A DNA stretch of 64,000 nt from CAZTDD01 sp964612675 (GTDB taxonomy: Bacteria; Hinthialibacterota; Hinthialibacteria; Hinthialibacterales; JAKPRU01), in NCBI GenBank assembly GCA_964612675.1, contig CAZTDD010000017.1, positions 1-64,000 of the forward strand, in the 5' to 3' direction. The notes below the pieces were generated by a model. The model was not told the DNA's origin. It saw only the letters and a list, made by a program, of their open reading frames with translations, and did not search any database. A program made the position numbers and the translations under genes. Positions 16,704 through 25,468 of the stretch are shown piece by piece (the first letter of the stretch is position 1; the number at the start of each line of letters is the position of its first letter).

Positions 16704-18227
16704 ATGAATGACGGACCTCTCTTGGTCGGAATCGATATCGGAGCTACAGGGATCAAAGCGGGATTCTTTCGCACGGATGGAACGCTGGTCGCGAAAGCCC
16801 AGCGGCCGAACGGTCCAAGACCCCAGGAGAACGGGGACTCGGGCTGGTGGATTTGGGACGCAGAAGAGATTTGGTCGAAAGTCTCCGCTTGCCTGAAGGA
16901 ATGTATGGCCCACGCGGACCGGGGCACGCCGGCGGCAGTCGCGGTCACAGGGTTCGGAACCGACGGTCTTCCCGTCGACCAGAACGGGCATGCACTTTAC
17001 CCGATTATCAGCTGGCATTGTACGCGGACGGTCCCGGAACGAAACGAACTGCTCAAGAAAGTATCGGCCGAGGAACTGTTCGATATCACCGGCTATCATC
17101 CGTATCCCATCAACACGATTCACCGTTGGATGTGGCTCCGCAAACATGCCCCCGAGGCGCTTGATAACGCACACCGCTGGCTTCAGGTCCAGGACTACGT
17201 CGCCTACCGTCTTTCGAACGTGTGCGCAACCGACGCAACAATCGCTTCCACGACAATGGCGCTCGACATTCGGAAGCGGGAATGGTCGGATCGTTTGCTC
17301 GGGCTTTCGGGAATGCCGCCGGATTGTCTTTCGCCCATTAAGGAATCCGGCACAGTGATCGGAGAGGTTACGGCTCAAGCCGCCGAAAGCACGGGCCTTC
17401 CCAAGGGAATCCCGGTGGTGACCGGGGGACATGATTGCGAACTCGGCGCACTCGGTGCCGGTGTACGCGATCCGGAGACGTTTATCGATATTACAGGGAC
17501 ATGGGAAATCATTATTGCGATTGTAAACAACTGCAAGCCGACGCAGGGCATGTATAAAGGTGGCCTCGATTATGAATGCCACTGTTTTGCGGGACAGTGG
17601 ATTCTCCAGGGGCTCATGATCGCAGGCGGCGTTATTGAGTGGCTGGGCGGACAGTTTTACCGCGACATATCGGATTCGGTCGAGTTTTACAAGACCATGA
17701 TCAAAGAGGCGGAGCAGGTCGACCCCGGTAGTGACGGTGTGGGTGTTTTCCCCTGTTGGGTCGGCGGTATGGGACCGTATTTCTCGTACGGTTCGCTGGG
17801 GGCCATTACGGGGCTTTCGACTACAACAGATCGTCCGCAGATTGCCCGGGCGACATGGGAGGCGCTCTGTTTCCAACTCCGTCGTCAGTTCGACAATATC
17901 GAAAAAGAAGCCGGCGTCTCCGCAAAGAAATTCCGTGTAGTTGGAGGCGGCCAGAAAAATCCGTTCTGGAATCAATTGAAGGCCGATATCACCGGCCGAG
18001 TGGCGGAGGTGGCTCGGTTTGAGGAGCCCACTATTCTAGGGGCGGCGGTCAACGCAGGAATCGGCGCGGGTGTTTATGCGTCGGTCGACGAGGCATTGAA
18101 TACGATTTCATTTCCTGTGGAAGAAATCGAACCCCGTCCGGAAATCCAGAGAGCCTACGAGGGGATTTACGAAAACCGCACGCAACAGCTTCCCGAGGGG
18201 CTCGCTGTCGCCGCGGGGGCAACGTGA
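16704..18227 (+). CDS. FGGY-family carbohydrate kinase
   Basis: A 507-aa two-domain kinase that phosphorylates a sugar or polyol with ATP in the cytoplasm. The N-terminal phosphate-1 motif is GIDIGATGIKAGFF. Later come VAVTGFGTDGLPVDQNG, the hinge strand VVTGGHDCELGALGAG, DITGTWEIIIA, and the C-terminal adenosine motif RVVGGGQKNPFWNQLKADI. Length fits the family (about 500). Substrates include xylulose, fuculose, glycerol and others; sequence reading alone does not choose, though a deoxysugar product from rhamnose or fucose degradation would suit the window. GGAGGA precedes the ATG by a good distance. Confidence 0.88.
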   Translation: MNDGPLLVGIDIGATGIKAGFFRTDGTLVAKAQRPNGPRPQENGDSGWWIWDAEEIWSKVSACLKECMAHADRGTPAAVAVTGFGTDGLPVDQNGHALYPIISWHCTRTVPERNELLKKVSAEELFDITGYHPYPINTIHRWMWLRKHAPEALDNAHRWLQVQDYVAYRLSNVCATDATIASTTMALDIRKREWSDRLLGLSGMPPDCLSPIKESGTVIGEVTAQAAESTGLPKGIPVVTGGHDCELGALGAGVRDPETFIDITGTWEIIIAIVNNCKPTQGMYKGGLDYECHCFAGQWILQGLMIAGGVIEWLGGQFYRDISDSVEFYKTMIKEAEQVDPGSDGVGVFPCWVGGMGPYFSYGSLGAITGLSTTTDRPQIARATWEALCFQLRRQFDNIEKEAGVSAKKFRVVGGGQKNPFWNQLKADITGRVAEVARFEEPTILGAAVNAGIGAGVYASVDEALNTISFPVEEIEPRPEIQRAYEGIYENRTQQLPEGLAVAAGAT

Positions 18228-18235
18228 TTATTGGT

Positions 18236-18590
18236 TCAACCCCCTCCTAACCTCCCCCGATCTTCGGGGGAGGAAAAGAAACGGACGCAGCTGAGTTGTT
18301 TTCTCCCCCAAAGATTGACGCCGCCGCAAAAAGTCCGGCGGAGTTCTTCCCCCTCTCCCTCTGGGAGAGGGCGGGGTGAGGGATCTTTGCATTTTGCGTC
18401 ACCTCTCCCTCTGTATTTAATGAATCCCTGTCATCACAAAAACCTTTTGCCTCTGCTTGATTTGCTGTCTCTGGCGAATACACAAGCGAATATTAATACC
18501 CGAATCCAGTGCAATGATAGCCCCTCACCCTAACCCTCTCCCGGGGGGAGAGGGGACTTCCGCCGCCAATTTCGGATTTTTTGCGACCTC
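18236..18590. repeat. Repeat cluster: CAACCCCCTC unit plus inverted CCCTCTCCC/GGGAGAGGG units
   Basis: The 400-base gap 18228-18624 holds a partial CAACCCCCTC unit with the CCTCCCCCGATCTTCGGGGG hairpin (18248-18267), a GCAAAAAGT box (18326), and two CCCTCTCCC hairpin units in opposite orientation (18347-18382 and 18521-18556, the second reading CCCCTCACCCTAACCCTCTC then GGGGGGAGAGG). A TTTTTTGCG box is near 18577. I see no gene here. Confidence 0.75.
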
Positions 18591-18624
18591 ATCAAAACTG
18601 GAGGTTGAAACGTCACAACAACTT

Positions 18625-19038
18625 TTACCGGCGAATGTGTTTTATGAAGGTCAGCACATTCCATCCTTCAACTCTTTCATAGAACAAATTATCCAAACAC
18701 TGACGCATCAAAAACCGTCCGTAACCGCCGATATGCCTGTCTTCCAACGGACCTTCCACGACGGCTTCCGTGCGGTCAGTCTGATCGAAGGGTAAGCCGT
18801 CGTCCCTTAGTACGACCGCGAATCCTTCACTGTCGAGTCGACACTCGATTTCGATTTTGCCCTCTATTTCTTCCGGGTATGCATGTTCAACGATGTTCGT
18901 ACTTGCTTCATCGACCGCCAATTCCAGTTCCCGAACGCATTCCTCGGTCATCCCGATTTCGCGGGCGAAGTCTGTTACCAACTCGGCGATGTCGGGCAGA
19001 GAGATGCGAACGGCGGGGAAGATCGCTTGTCTTCTCAT
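18625..19038 (-). CDS. RsbW-like anti-sigma regulatory factor (GHKL serine/threonine kinase)
   Basis: A 137-aa single HATPase domain. The N-box is ELAVDEASTNIVEHAY, the G1 box RDDGLPFD and the G2 region GGYGRFLMRQ, all in order, and length is typical of RsbW/SpoIIAB proteins. Such proteins phosphorylate an anti-anti-sigma factor and sequester a sigma factor; no STAS partner or sigma-B-type gene is nearby. The start ATG has GGAG inside the 3' end of the glycosyltransferase gene, whose stop lies three bases upstream, so both are co-transcribed. The functional link is not obvious. Confidence 0.87.
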   Translation of the reverse strand: MRRQAIFPAVRISLPDIAELVTDFAREIGMTEECVRELELAVDEASTNIVEHAYPEEIEGKIEIECRLDSEGFAVVLRDDGLPFDQTDRTEAVVEGPLEDRHIGGYGRFLMRQCLDNLFYERVEGWNVLTFIKHIRR

Positions 19039-19041
19039 TGG

Positions 19042-20340
19042 CTATGCTCCCTGAGTCTCCGTGTTCTCATTATAGCCGTTTCGCTTTACTCTGTTTTGCT
19101 TTTGGACTTTTTCGAAGATGGTGGACAGCATATGACCGATAACCCCAGTGATCCAGAACAGAAAAAACGGTTCCAATGGGACACGAAAGCGCGAGCGGGC
19201 AAAAAAACAAATCGTCACGAAAATGTGACAGAGCGCTAGAATCACCAAGGGGCGGCTCCCGGGAAGAACTATCCATGACCACACCATGCCAATCGGTAAT
19301 ACAGCGAGAAAGATCCAGTTCCATCGAATGAGTAGGAAATAAAAAAAAGAGAAATAGGGAAGTACCAAATCGTACCCACGATCTCTCATAGGCCACGGAG
19401 GAATGCCGGGGCGAAATAAATAAACAAATTTCTTCCCGGTATCGATGACTGTCTGAAAAGGATGTTGAAAGATATATGTCAGACCGATCCGGAAGAAAAG
19501 TCGGTTTTCCTCGACTTCGTTTAGGTCGGTTACTGCACGGATTTTCTCTTTTTGGCCTGTCGACCAGTAGGAATATCCGGGGTGGTGGCCTATATAGAAA
19601 TTCACACCGGCGTTTGTTGAAAGAGGAACGAAAGCGTTCAGCACGACCGCATTTCGCACGATCCACGGAACAATCGGCAGCAAAAACAGCGCGATTGTCA
19701 GGATGAAACTTCGAAGTAAGACAGAAGGCGACCGAGAGGGTGCAGCGCGAAAATCCGCGTACATGAGAGCCGGTAGATACGCTGCGCCGACAGGGCGTAT
19801 GAGTGCGAGCACCCCCAGGCACATCGGACGTATCAAATACGCCCACCGACTTCGGCTGAAGCGGCTGCATGATAAATAGGAAAACAGCAGTAGAAGGAAA
19901 ACATAGAAAGTTTCCGTCAGCAGAATGGACGACAAAAAGATATGGGTTTCGTATAAGGCAAGTCCGATACCTAAAACCAGGGGCACCCACACCCGGACTC
20001 CTCGCAATTTCGACGATGAGAGAAGATCACGGGCCAATAAGTAGAGCAATACGCACGATCCCGATGACAGCAGCGACTGAATCAAACGGACGAGTGTCAG
20101 GCTGTGTCCGAACAACGTGTACATCCCCGCGAGAAATAGGGGATACCCGGGCGGTCGATACGCCACATATTCCGTCGACATGGCGAGTCCCCTGCCAATG
20201 AGGTAATTCACCGCCGCGCGGTCGTAATCCTCCATATCGGAAAACGGCGTCGGGTGAGGTGCGAAGGCAAACAGAACGCGAGGAACAAGCGCTAAGAAGA
20301 AAATACCCACCGCTATCCAAAGATTGCCGCGTTTCATCAT
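19042..20340 (-). CDS. Membrane glycosyltransferase, ArnT/PMT-like (GT-C fold)
   Basis: A 432-aa polytopic membrane protein with about ten hydrophobic segments. The first luminal loop has an acidic motif (FSDMEDYDRAAVNYLIGRG) followed by AYRPPGYPLFLAGMYTLFGH, typical of GT39/ArnT-type enzymes that take sugars from polyprenyl phosphate. The basic C-terminus (VQKQNRVKRNGYNENTETQG) should be cytoplasmic. The acceptor cannot be inferred; lipid, protein or cell-surface glycan are all known. It is the first gene of a two-gene unit with the RsbW-like factor. Confidence 0.83.
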   Translation of the reverse strand: MMKRGNLWIAVGIFFLALVPRVLFAFAPHPTPFSDMEDYDRAAVNYLIGRGLAMSTEYVAYRPPGYPLFLAGMYTLFGHSLTLVRLIQSLLSSGSCVLLYLLARDLLSSSKLRGVRVWVPLVLGIGLALYETHIFLSSILLTETFYVFLLLLFSYLSCSRFSRSRWAYLIRPMCLGVLALIRPVGAAYLPALMYADFRAAPSRSPSVLLRSFILTIALFLLPIVPWIVRNAVVLNAFVPLSTNAGVNFYIGHHPGYSYWSTGQKEKIRAVTDLNEVEENRLFFRIGLTYIFQHPFQTVIDTGKKFVYLFRPGIPPWPMRDRGYDLVLPYFSFFYFLLIRWNWIFLAVLPIGMVWSWIVLPGSRPLVILALCHIFVTICFFARSRFRVPLEPFFLFWITGVIGHMLSTIFEKVQKQNRVKRNGYNENTETQGA

Positions 20341-20370
20341 GGTATAGTGTCACAAATGCATTGTATTTGC

Positions 20371-20462
20371 CGTCATGGCGAGGCTTCTGAGAAAGGGGCA
20401 ACGGGGACCGCGGTTTCTTCCTCAAATCACCCGCTCCGACGGTCCGGGGCTCGGCATGACGG
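20371..20462. repeat. CGTCATGGCGAG-type palindromic repeat
   Basis: CCGTCATGGCGAGGC (20370-20384) pairs with GCTCGGCATGACGG (20449-20462), with a less conserved middle. Same family as 3192-3276 and 43426-43714. The 357-base gap 20341-20697 holds this and the upstream region of the gene at 20698; no gene seen. Confidence 0.7.
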
Positions 20463-20697
20463 TTTCTCGATAGTTCTCATAGGAGCGTACACGATCGGTG
20501 TCCTGTCAGTCCACTCCTGGCAGGGGTGCTGTAGAGCCCTGGTTCATCCTGGGCGACCGTTCGATGTGAGATAGATTTGTGCGAGTCGACCCACGGGGGG
20601 GCCGGTTTGTTGGCCAGGCGGGAAAAATGAATGATTTTCGCTACAATCTCGTATTCAATAAGAGAACATATTTCATAACTTCAGGCTGTAATCGGAA

Positions 20698-21537
20698 ATG
20701 AAAGCAATCGTTATCTCCATCATTGTCCTTATTGTAATCGGGCTGCTTGCCATGGTCATCATACGCACAAACGGTCTCGCCAAAGAGACCGCACGCGAAC
20801 CGAATGTTTTTGATGACCTATTCTTTGCGGTTCTGGGGGTTTCTTTGTCGGAGCCGCCTATCGATCACGGTCCCCATCAAGAGCTGCAATCCCGTTGGGC
20901 TGAGACGCCCCCAGAGATTGACGGAGTTCTCTCGGCGGGAGAATGGACGGGGGCGGCCACGGTCGCAATCGATGCGACCGACAGAAAACGTCCAGGCGTC
21001 GCCAGCCGCGATTCGGATACCTACAAGTACAGACAGACCGGCGGCATGATCCCATACGAATCGAATCACGCGACCGTCTATGTTATGAATGACGCGGACT
21101 CACTCTATGTGGCCGTCGATGTGACCGACGATGTGCTGGATTTTGCCGAAATTCACGGTCAAGTGTGGCGCTGTGACAGTGCGGAGGTACGGTTGGATGG
21201 CAATCTGAGCCGTAAAAGGCATAAAGAACGAAATCGCTTTGGCCGCTCGATCATCGTCCGCGGATTTGGAGACAAAGCCACCGACGATCTGAATCTCGAA
21301 TTCGTTGACTGGGCGGCGAGCGTGAAAGAGGATCAAAGCGGGTACGTGATCGAGCTGCGATTCGATGCGGAAGAATTCAACAAAGACATCGGTTTCGACG
21401 TGGCAATCAACGACAGTGACGATCCGAACATTCATCGACGCCACGCGCAGTATTACTGGAATGGTACCCGTGACAGCGGATATCAAGACGAGCGTGAATG
21501 GGGAGTCGTTCATCTGGCGTCCGAAGAAGAGGCTTGA
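20698..21537 (+). CDS. Membrane-anchored CBM9-like carbohydrate-binding protein
   Basis: A 279-aa protein with an N-terminal hydrophobic segment (AIVISIIVLIVIGLLAMVII) that may be an uncleaved anchor, then a family-9-like beta-sandwich from about residue 65. Family features are PPEIDGVLSAGEWTGAATV, the central ATVYVMNDADSLYVAVDVTD, DSAEVRLDGN, and the late GYVIELRFDAEEF with GFDVAINDSDD. Such modules bind glycan ends and often occur on degradative enzymes; here the module stands alone. No Shine-Dalgarno is visible. A TGTAAT (20687-20692) ends five bases before the ATG, as in other possibly leaderless genes here. Confidence 0.78.
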   Translation: MKAIVISIIVLIVIGLLAMVIIRTNGLAKETAREPNVFDDLFFAVLGVSLSEPPIDHGPHQELQSRWAETPPEIDGVLSAGEWTGAATVAIDATDRKRPGVASRDSDTYKYRQTGGMIPYESNHATVYVMNDADSLYVAVDVTDDVLDFAEIHGQVWRCDSAEVRLDGNLSRKRHKERNRFGRSIIVRGFGDKATDDLNLEFVDWAASVKEDQSGYVIELRFDAEEFNKDIGFDVAINDSDDPNIHRRHAQYYWNGTRDSGYQDEREWGVVHLASEEEA

Positions 21538-21588
21538 GCGACCGGACACATGGGTGTTCCTAGCCCGAAGACCGGGGGAGATTAGGAG

Positions 21589-21731
21589 CAATGTCATTAC
21601 GTTAGGAAAGGGCGAAGCCGTCTACTGGGAGGGCTACTGGGAGGGCGAGGCTCCCGCCGAGCCGAAATGAAGAAAAATGCGGCTCACCAGGAGGTTCGCC
21701 CTCCCCTCTGAAACCTAACTTAATGACATTG
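21589..21731. mobile_element. Non-autonomous MITE-like element, copy 2
   Basis: A 143-base element nearly identical to 6481-6621, with ends CAATGTCATTACGTTAGG and CCTAACTTAATGACATTG and the same inner hairpin. Near its left side GGGAGGGCTACTGGGAGGGC holds an extra ten-base duplication. It is flanked by ATTAGGAG and CTTAGGAG. Removing the element and one flank restores GGGGGAG-TTAGGAGGGGTTG, the complement of the CAACCCCTCCTAA repeat family. The 399-base gap 21538-21936 holds this, its host repeat and an ACTTTTTGC box near 21769. Confidence 0.75.
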
Positions 21732-21936
21732 AGCTTAGGAGGGGTTGAAATCCGTCCCGCTCACTTTTTGCCGCATTGTCGAGGCCAGGGGCCAGGGTGG
21801 GGCGACGTCGATGAACCGCCTCCTACCAAGTTGTGTAGACCCGTCCATTCCTAGACATACAACCTCCACGATAACCGTGCTAGCATGCTGTTTTGATGGT
21901 ACTCCGTCACATATTTGACACGAGGGACCCGTATCG

Positions 21937-23208
21937 ATGAAGCTTCATACCAAGATACTCATCGGCTTAGTGGTTGCCATAATCGTTGGCGGCCTAATTC
22001 AGCTACTCGGTCTTCGGGAACCGGCGCAGATCTATGCTGTGCCCGTTCTCGATCTCGTCGCACAGATCTTCCTACGGCTTCTGTCGATGATTGTGATCCC
22101 CGTGGTGGTCTGTTCGCTGATCTGTGGAATTGTCGGGGAAGGCAAACTCGGCACACTCGGCAGGTTGGGGCTGCGGACGGTGGCGTTCTATTTCTGCAGC
22201 ACCTTGTTTGCGATTCTGACCGGCTTTGTTTTGGTGAATCTTATCCAACCCGGTGTTGGGGCCGACATCCCGCTTGGGGAACCCGAAGAGCAGACAATCG
22301 GTCCGCCGGATAGTTGGCAGGAACTAATCACACGAATCGTACCGAAGAACATCTTTCAGGCGCTTGCCGGGATGGATATGATCGCGATCATTTTCTTCAC
22401 GGTTTTCTTCGCGGTCTTTTGTTTCAAAGTATCTGAGGATTCGAGGAATCGAATTGTCGACTTTTTTCGAGCTCTCCTGGACATTGTCATGTCGATGACT
22501 TTGTTCATTATCAGCCTCGCGCCGTACGGTGTTTTTTGTCTTGTGACGAATCTCATTGTCGAGACCGGATTCGGGGCCTTCGTCCCGTTGGCATGGTATT
22601 GTGTGACTGTGTTCCTTGCGCTGGCGATTCATTTCCTTGTGGTGTTGCCGCTGATACTGAAACTTCTGACACCGCTTGCGCCATACAGAATGATGGCGGC
22701 AATGTCGCCTGCGCTGCTAACCGCGTTTTCAACCGCATCCAGCAACGCCACGCTTCCGTTGACGATGGCCTGTGCCGAGCGCCGTGCGGGTGTCGGTAAA
22801 CGTGTGAGTAGTTTTGTTCTGCCGCTGGGCGCCACGGTCAACATGGACGGGACCGCTCTATACGAATGTGTTGCGGTGCTCTTTATTGCCCAGGTTTTGG
22901 GGGTCGACATGAATGCTGTCCAGCAGATTACGGTGATTTTTACGGCGCTTCTGGTGTCGGTCGGTGCCGCCGGGATACCGCATGCCGGACTGGTCATGAT
23001 GGTGATCATTTTTAAAGCCGTCGGGCTGCCGCTTGAAGCGACCGGTATGATATGGGCGGTCGACCGTGTGCTCGACATGGCCCGGACCATGACCAATGTG
23101 TGGAGCGATTCGACATGCACCGCCGTTACGGCATACTATGAGAATGATGTCAATCTGGATGTGTTTCATGGAGAGAATGTGGAGGTGGCACTGGGAGATA
23201 GCAGGTAG
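21937..23208 (+). CDS. Dicarboxylate/amino acid:cation symporter (DAACS family)
   Basis: A 423-aa secondary transporter of the glutamate/dicarboxylate family. Hallmarks are the hairpin-1 serine-rich stretch TAFSTASSNATLPLTM, the TM7 motif GATVNMDGTALYE and hairpin 2 SVGAAGIPHAGLVMM, followed by DRVLDMARTMTNVWSDSTC, where the aspartate and arginine region contacts amino-acid or dicarboxylate substrates. About eight membrane helices plus two re-entrant loops are expected. Substrate is probably C4-dicarboxylate, glutamate or aspartate, coupled to Na+ or H+. Only a modest GAGGGA lies before the ATG. The basic membrane-anchored protein gene follows after 50 bases. Confidence 0.92.
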   Translation: MKLHTKILIGLVVAIIVGGLIQLLGLREPAQIYAVPVLDLVAQIFLRLLSMIVIPVVVCSLICGIVGEGKLGTLGRLGLRTVAFYFCSTLFAILTGFVLVNLIQPGVGADIPLGEPEEQTIGPPDSWQELITRIVPKNIFQALAGMDMIAIIFFTVFFAVFCFKVSEDSRNRIVDFFRALLDIVMSMTLFIISLAPYGVFCLVTNLIVETGFGAFVPLAWYCVTVFLALAIHFLVVLPLILKLLTPLAPYRMMAAMSPALLTAFSTASSNATLPLTMACAERRAGVGKRVSSFVLPLGATVNMDGTALYECVAVLFIAQVLGVDMNAVQQITVIFTALLVSVGAAGIPHAGLVMMVIIFKAVGLPLEATGMIWAVDRVLDMARTMTNVWSDSTCTAVTAYYENDVNLDVFHGENVEVALGDSR

Positions 23209-23259
23209 ACTGCCCACCCGCCGAGGCGACGGCGGACTGGTGCTGAGTGAGGTGGTATC

Positions 23260-23847
23260 ATGAGTCAGCCTCCCGATCAGCCGCGCAAAAAGCGACCAGC
23301 ATCGCAGAAAACCGTTCAACCGAAGAAATCCGCTCAAACGAAGAAGACGACGACTCAACGCAAGGAGGCCGCTGGTACACCGTCTTCCGCCAAAAAGACC
23401 ACAAAACCGAAATCCGACGCAACGAAAACAACAGCCGCCACGAAGAAGACTCCTTCGGCGAAGAAAACGTCTTCCTCGAAATCGGCCGCAAAGGCCAAAG
23501 CGGCGAAAGCCAACCAAACCCAACGCAAAGAACAACGTCCGACAGCCGACCGACCCGCAACGGCGAAAGAGACTATGTCGCAGGGGAGCGGTCCGTCAAA
23601 ACGTCCGGTTCGGCCGAGACCTGTAGTACTGCCGGAGCGGACGCGGTGGTTTCACGAGCGGCGGAGGCGGTCGTATTTCCCGATTTGGGTAGCGGTGTTG
23701 CTTTGGGTGGTGTTGATCTTGGTTTGGGTGTATGTCAGTCCGAGACTTCCGCCGATTGCGCCGCCGGGGCAACCGATACCGGTTAAAGACACTCGTCCGA
23801 CTCCCACACCGCACCCGGGTTTGCTCTTTCCGGATTTCCGGGAGTGA
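23260..23847 (+). CDS. Histone-H1-like basic protein with C-terminal membrane anchor
   Basis: A 195-aa protein in three parts. Residues 1-120 are a Lys/Ala/Thr/Pro-rich tail with repeated AKKT and KKTSS units like histone H1-type bacterial proteins. Residues about 144-163 form one transmembrane helix (FPIWVAVLLWVVLILVWVYV). A short outer tail ends PTPTPHPGLLFPDFRE. The positive N-terminus should stay in the cytoplasm, where it could bind DNA, RNA or acidic lipids. GAGGT precedes the ATG. The protein at 34177 has the same layout with a very similar tail. Low-complexity sequence makes family assignment uncertain. Confidence 0.7.
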   Translation: MSQPPDQPRKKRPASQKTVQPKKSAQTKKTTTQRKEAAGTPSSAKKTTKPKSDATKTTAATKKTPSAKKTSSSKSAAKAKAAKANQTQRKEQRPTADRPATAKETMSQGSGPSKRPVRPRPVVLPERTRWFHERRRRSYFPIWVAVLLWVVLILVWVYVSPRLPPIAPPGQPIPVKDTRPTPTPHPGLLFPDFRE

Positions 23848-24202
23848 GGGGCGGAATGATCCTGTGTTCCAGCGGGCAGTATCCGCCTGCTGAAATTGGG
23901 CTTAGAAACTGTATACCACCTCGATGAATTGACGGTCTCCCCGTAGGGTTTTTGACAGGCTCACTCGAAAACCGATACGTCCCTGGACAAAAAGTTAGGT
24001 ATTCCTTACTATGTTGGACCATTCTTATAAAGATAGCCATTCTGACCTTGTGTAAGAGCATGATGTTCAATCTCGTCGAGGGGGTGTGCACAGTCCTGTA
24101 ATGAACACTTAGCCTTTAGTTCGGGATATCGGAACGGGAAATGGTAGAACATTATTAGCGAGCCATCAGGCAATAGGCATGACTATGAAAGGAGAAAGCT
24201 GA
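23848..24202. other. Intergenic region, no gene recognised
   Basis: About 355 bases between two plus-strand genes. I see no convincing promoter, RNA fold or coding frame. A weak hairpin (CAGCGGGC... near 23873-23896) follows the upstream gene without a T run. Confidence 0.4.
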
Positions 24203-25468
24203 ATGAATTGTCGAGTCTTTAGCAATCTTGGGGTGCGGTTGGTAATAGGCATGTTCTCTGTTGCAATTCTTCAAAATGCCCATGCTCAAACGTGGACGGT
24301 CACCCGCCCTCTTGACGATACGTCGCAAAGTATCGGCCATCCCGATGTGATGGCGTTCAAGGATCAGTTTCTACTCGCGTATCCGTGCGGTTCGGCGGGT
24401 AGCAGTATTGTGGATTATCGCATTTACGCAGTGAGAAGTGCCGACGGGATCGAGTGGGGGATACCTCAACTCGTCCGGGATGTACCGGGAAATACCCCGT
24501 TCTGCGATGTGGCGATAGCTTCGGACAATCGCTCTTTTGTGTCATGGCACCGAATGCGCCCCGATGGAAGTGCGTTTGATATTTGGCTTGCACGGGAGAT
24601 GTCGACGGACTATTGGGAAACCGAACAGGTTACCGACGACAAGAATGATGACAAGCGGTCGCAGATCGCTCTCTTTTCCGACGATTCGGTCGCGATTGTA
24701 TTCCCTCGTCACATGCCTGCAGGTAAGCAGGGCGACAAAGATATAGCGGTGGCATCATTCAACGGTTCGTCGTGGGATATTGAGATGTTGACCGAAAATG
24801 GAAAAGGGGATCATCGCCCGGTAGTTGCGGTGGATTCCTCCGACGCAATGCACATCCTTTACGCGGGATACGTTGGAGAGGGAAAAGGCGAGCCCACCAT
24901 GGCCGATTGGAACTTGTTCTATACAAACAACGTAAACGGTTCCTGGTCGCCCCGGCTCAATCTGACGCATGAACTCGGTCTTCCGGCGAAGTCGGATTGG
25001 CCGGCGGTCGTTATCGATTCCGAAGATGTTCTCCATTGCCTGTGTGCCGCGGGGGCGAGTGAGATAGGAGAAGACCGGGAAATGTATTATCTTTCCAGCG
25101 CAAACGGGGTGTGGTCCAAACAGAAGATCAGTGATCATAATCGTCCTTGCGAATGGTGTTCGTTGACGATTGATTCGGAGGGAGTGTTGTATGGAGTCTA
25201 TCAAGCCGGTCGCGTGTTTAAACAAACGGGGAAAATTCCAACCGATATTTATTACGTCGAACGCGGCACTGACGGTGATTGGAGCGCGCCGCTGCAAATC
25301 GACGATTCGTGGACTGACAGCGAGCGGCCGTCAATCGCCGTCAATGACAACAAGATTGTCACGATTGCCTATTGGGCAAAGATTCAAGGCGCCAATCAGC
25401 TGGTTGTTGCAAGCTCAAACCGTGGTGATGTCAATGCTTCAATCGATCACTGGAGGATTCTCAAATGA
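24203..25468 (+). CDS. Exported BNR/sialidase-like beta-propeller protein
   Basis: A 421-aa protein with a signal peptide cleaved near AHA-QTW (residue 28) and AAGGAG upstream of the ATG. The mature part consists of propeller blades with recurring patterns such as HPDVMAFKDQFLLAY, DVAIASDNRSFVSWH, SQIALFSDDSVAIVF, PVVAVDSSDAMHILYAG and PAVVIDSEDVLHCLCA. This resembles sialidase/neuraminidase-type six-bladed propellers, but I cannot identify the arginine triad and nucleophile of a true sialidase, so a binding role is as likely. The stop overlaps the start of the pilin gene (ATGA at 25465-25468), meaning coupled translation and perhaps a common destination. Confidence 0.8.
   Translation: MNCRVFSNLGVRLVIGMFSVAILQNAHAQTWTVTRPLDDTSQSIGHPDVMAFKDQFLLAYPCGSAGSSIVDYRIYAVRSADGIEWGIPQLVRDVPGNTPFCDVAIASDNRSFVSWHRMRPDGSAFDIWLAREMSTDYWETEQVTDDKNDDKRSQIALFSDDSVAIVFPRHMPAGKQGDKDIAVASFNGSSWDIEMLTENGKGDHRPVVAVDSSDAMHILYAGYVGEGKGEPTMADWNLFYTNNVNGSWSPRLNLTHELGLPAKSDWPAVVIDSEDVLHCLCAAGASEIGEDREMYYLSSANGVWSKQKISDHNRPCEWCSLTIDSEGVLYGVYQAGRVFKQTGKIPTDIYYVERGTDGDWSAPLQIDDSWTDSERPSIAVNDNKIVTIAYWAKIQGANQLVVASSNRGDVNASIDHWRILK

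Noticed and set aside
24203..25468. Calling the propeller protein a sialidase.
   Set aside because: Propeller blades are visible, but the catalytic arginine triad, tyrosine and aspartate cannot be identified; kept as a sialidase-like propeller.
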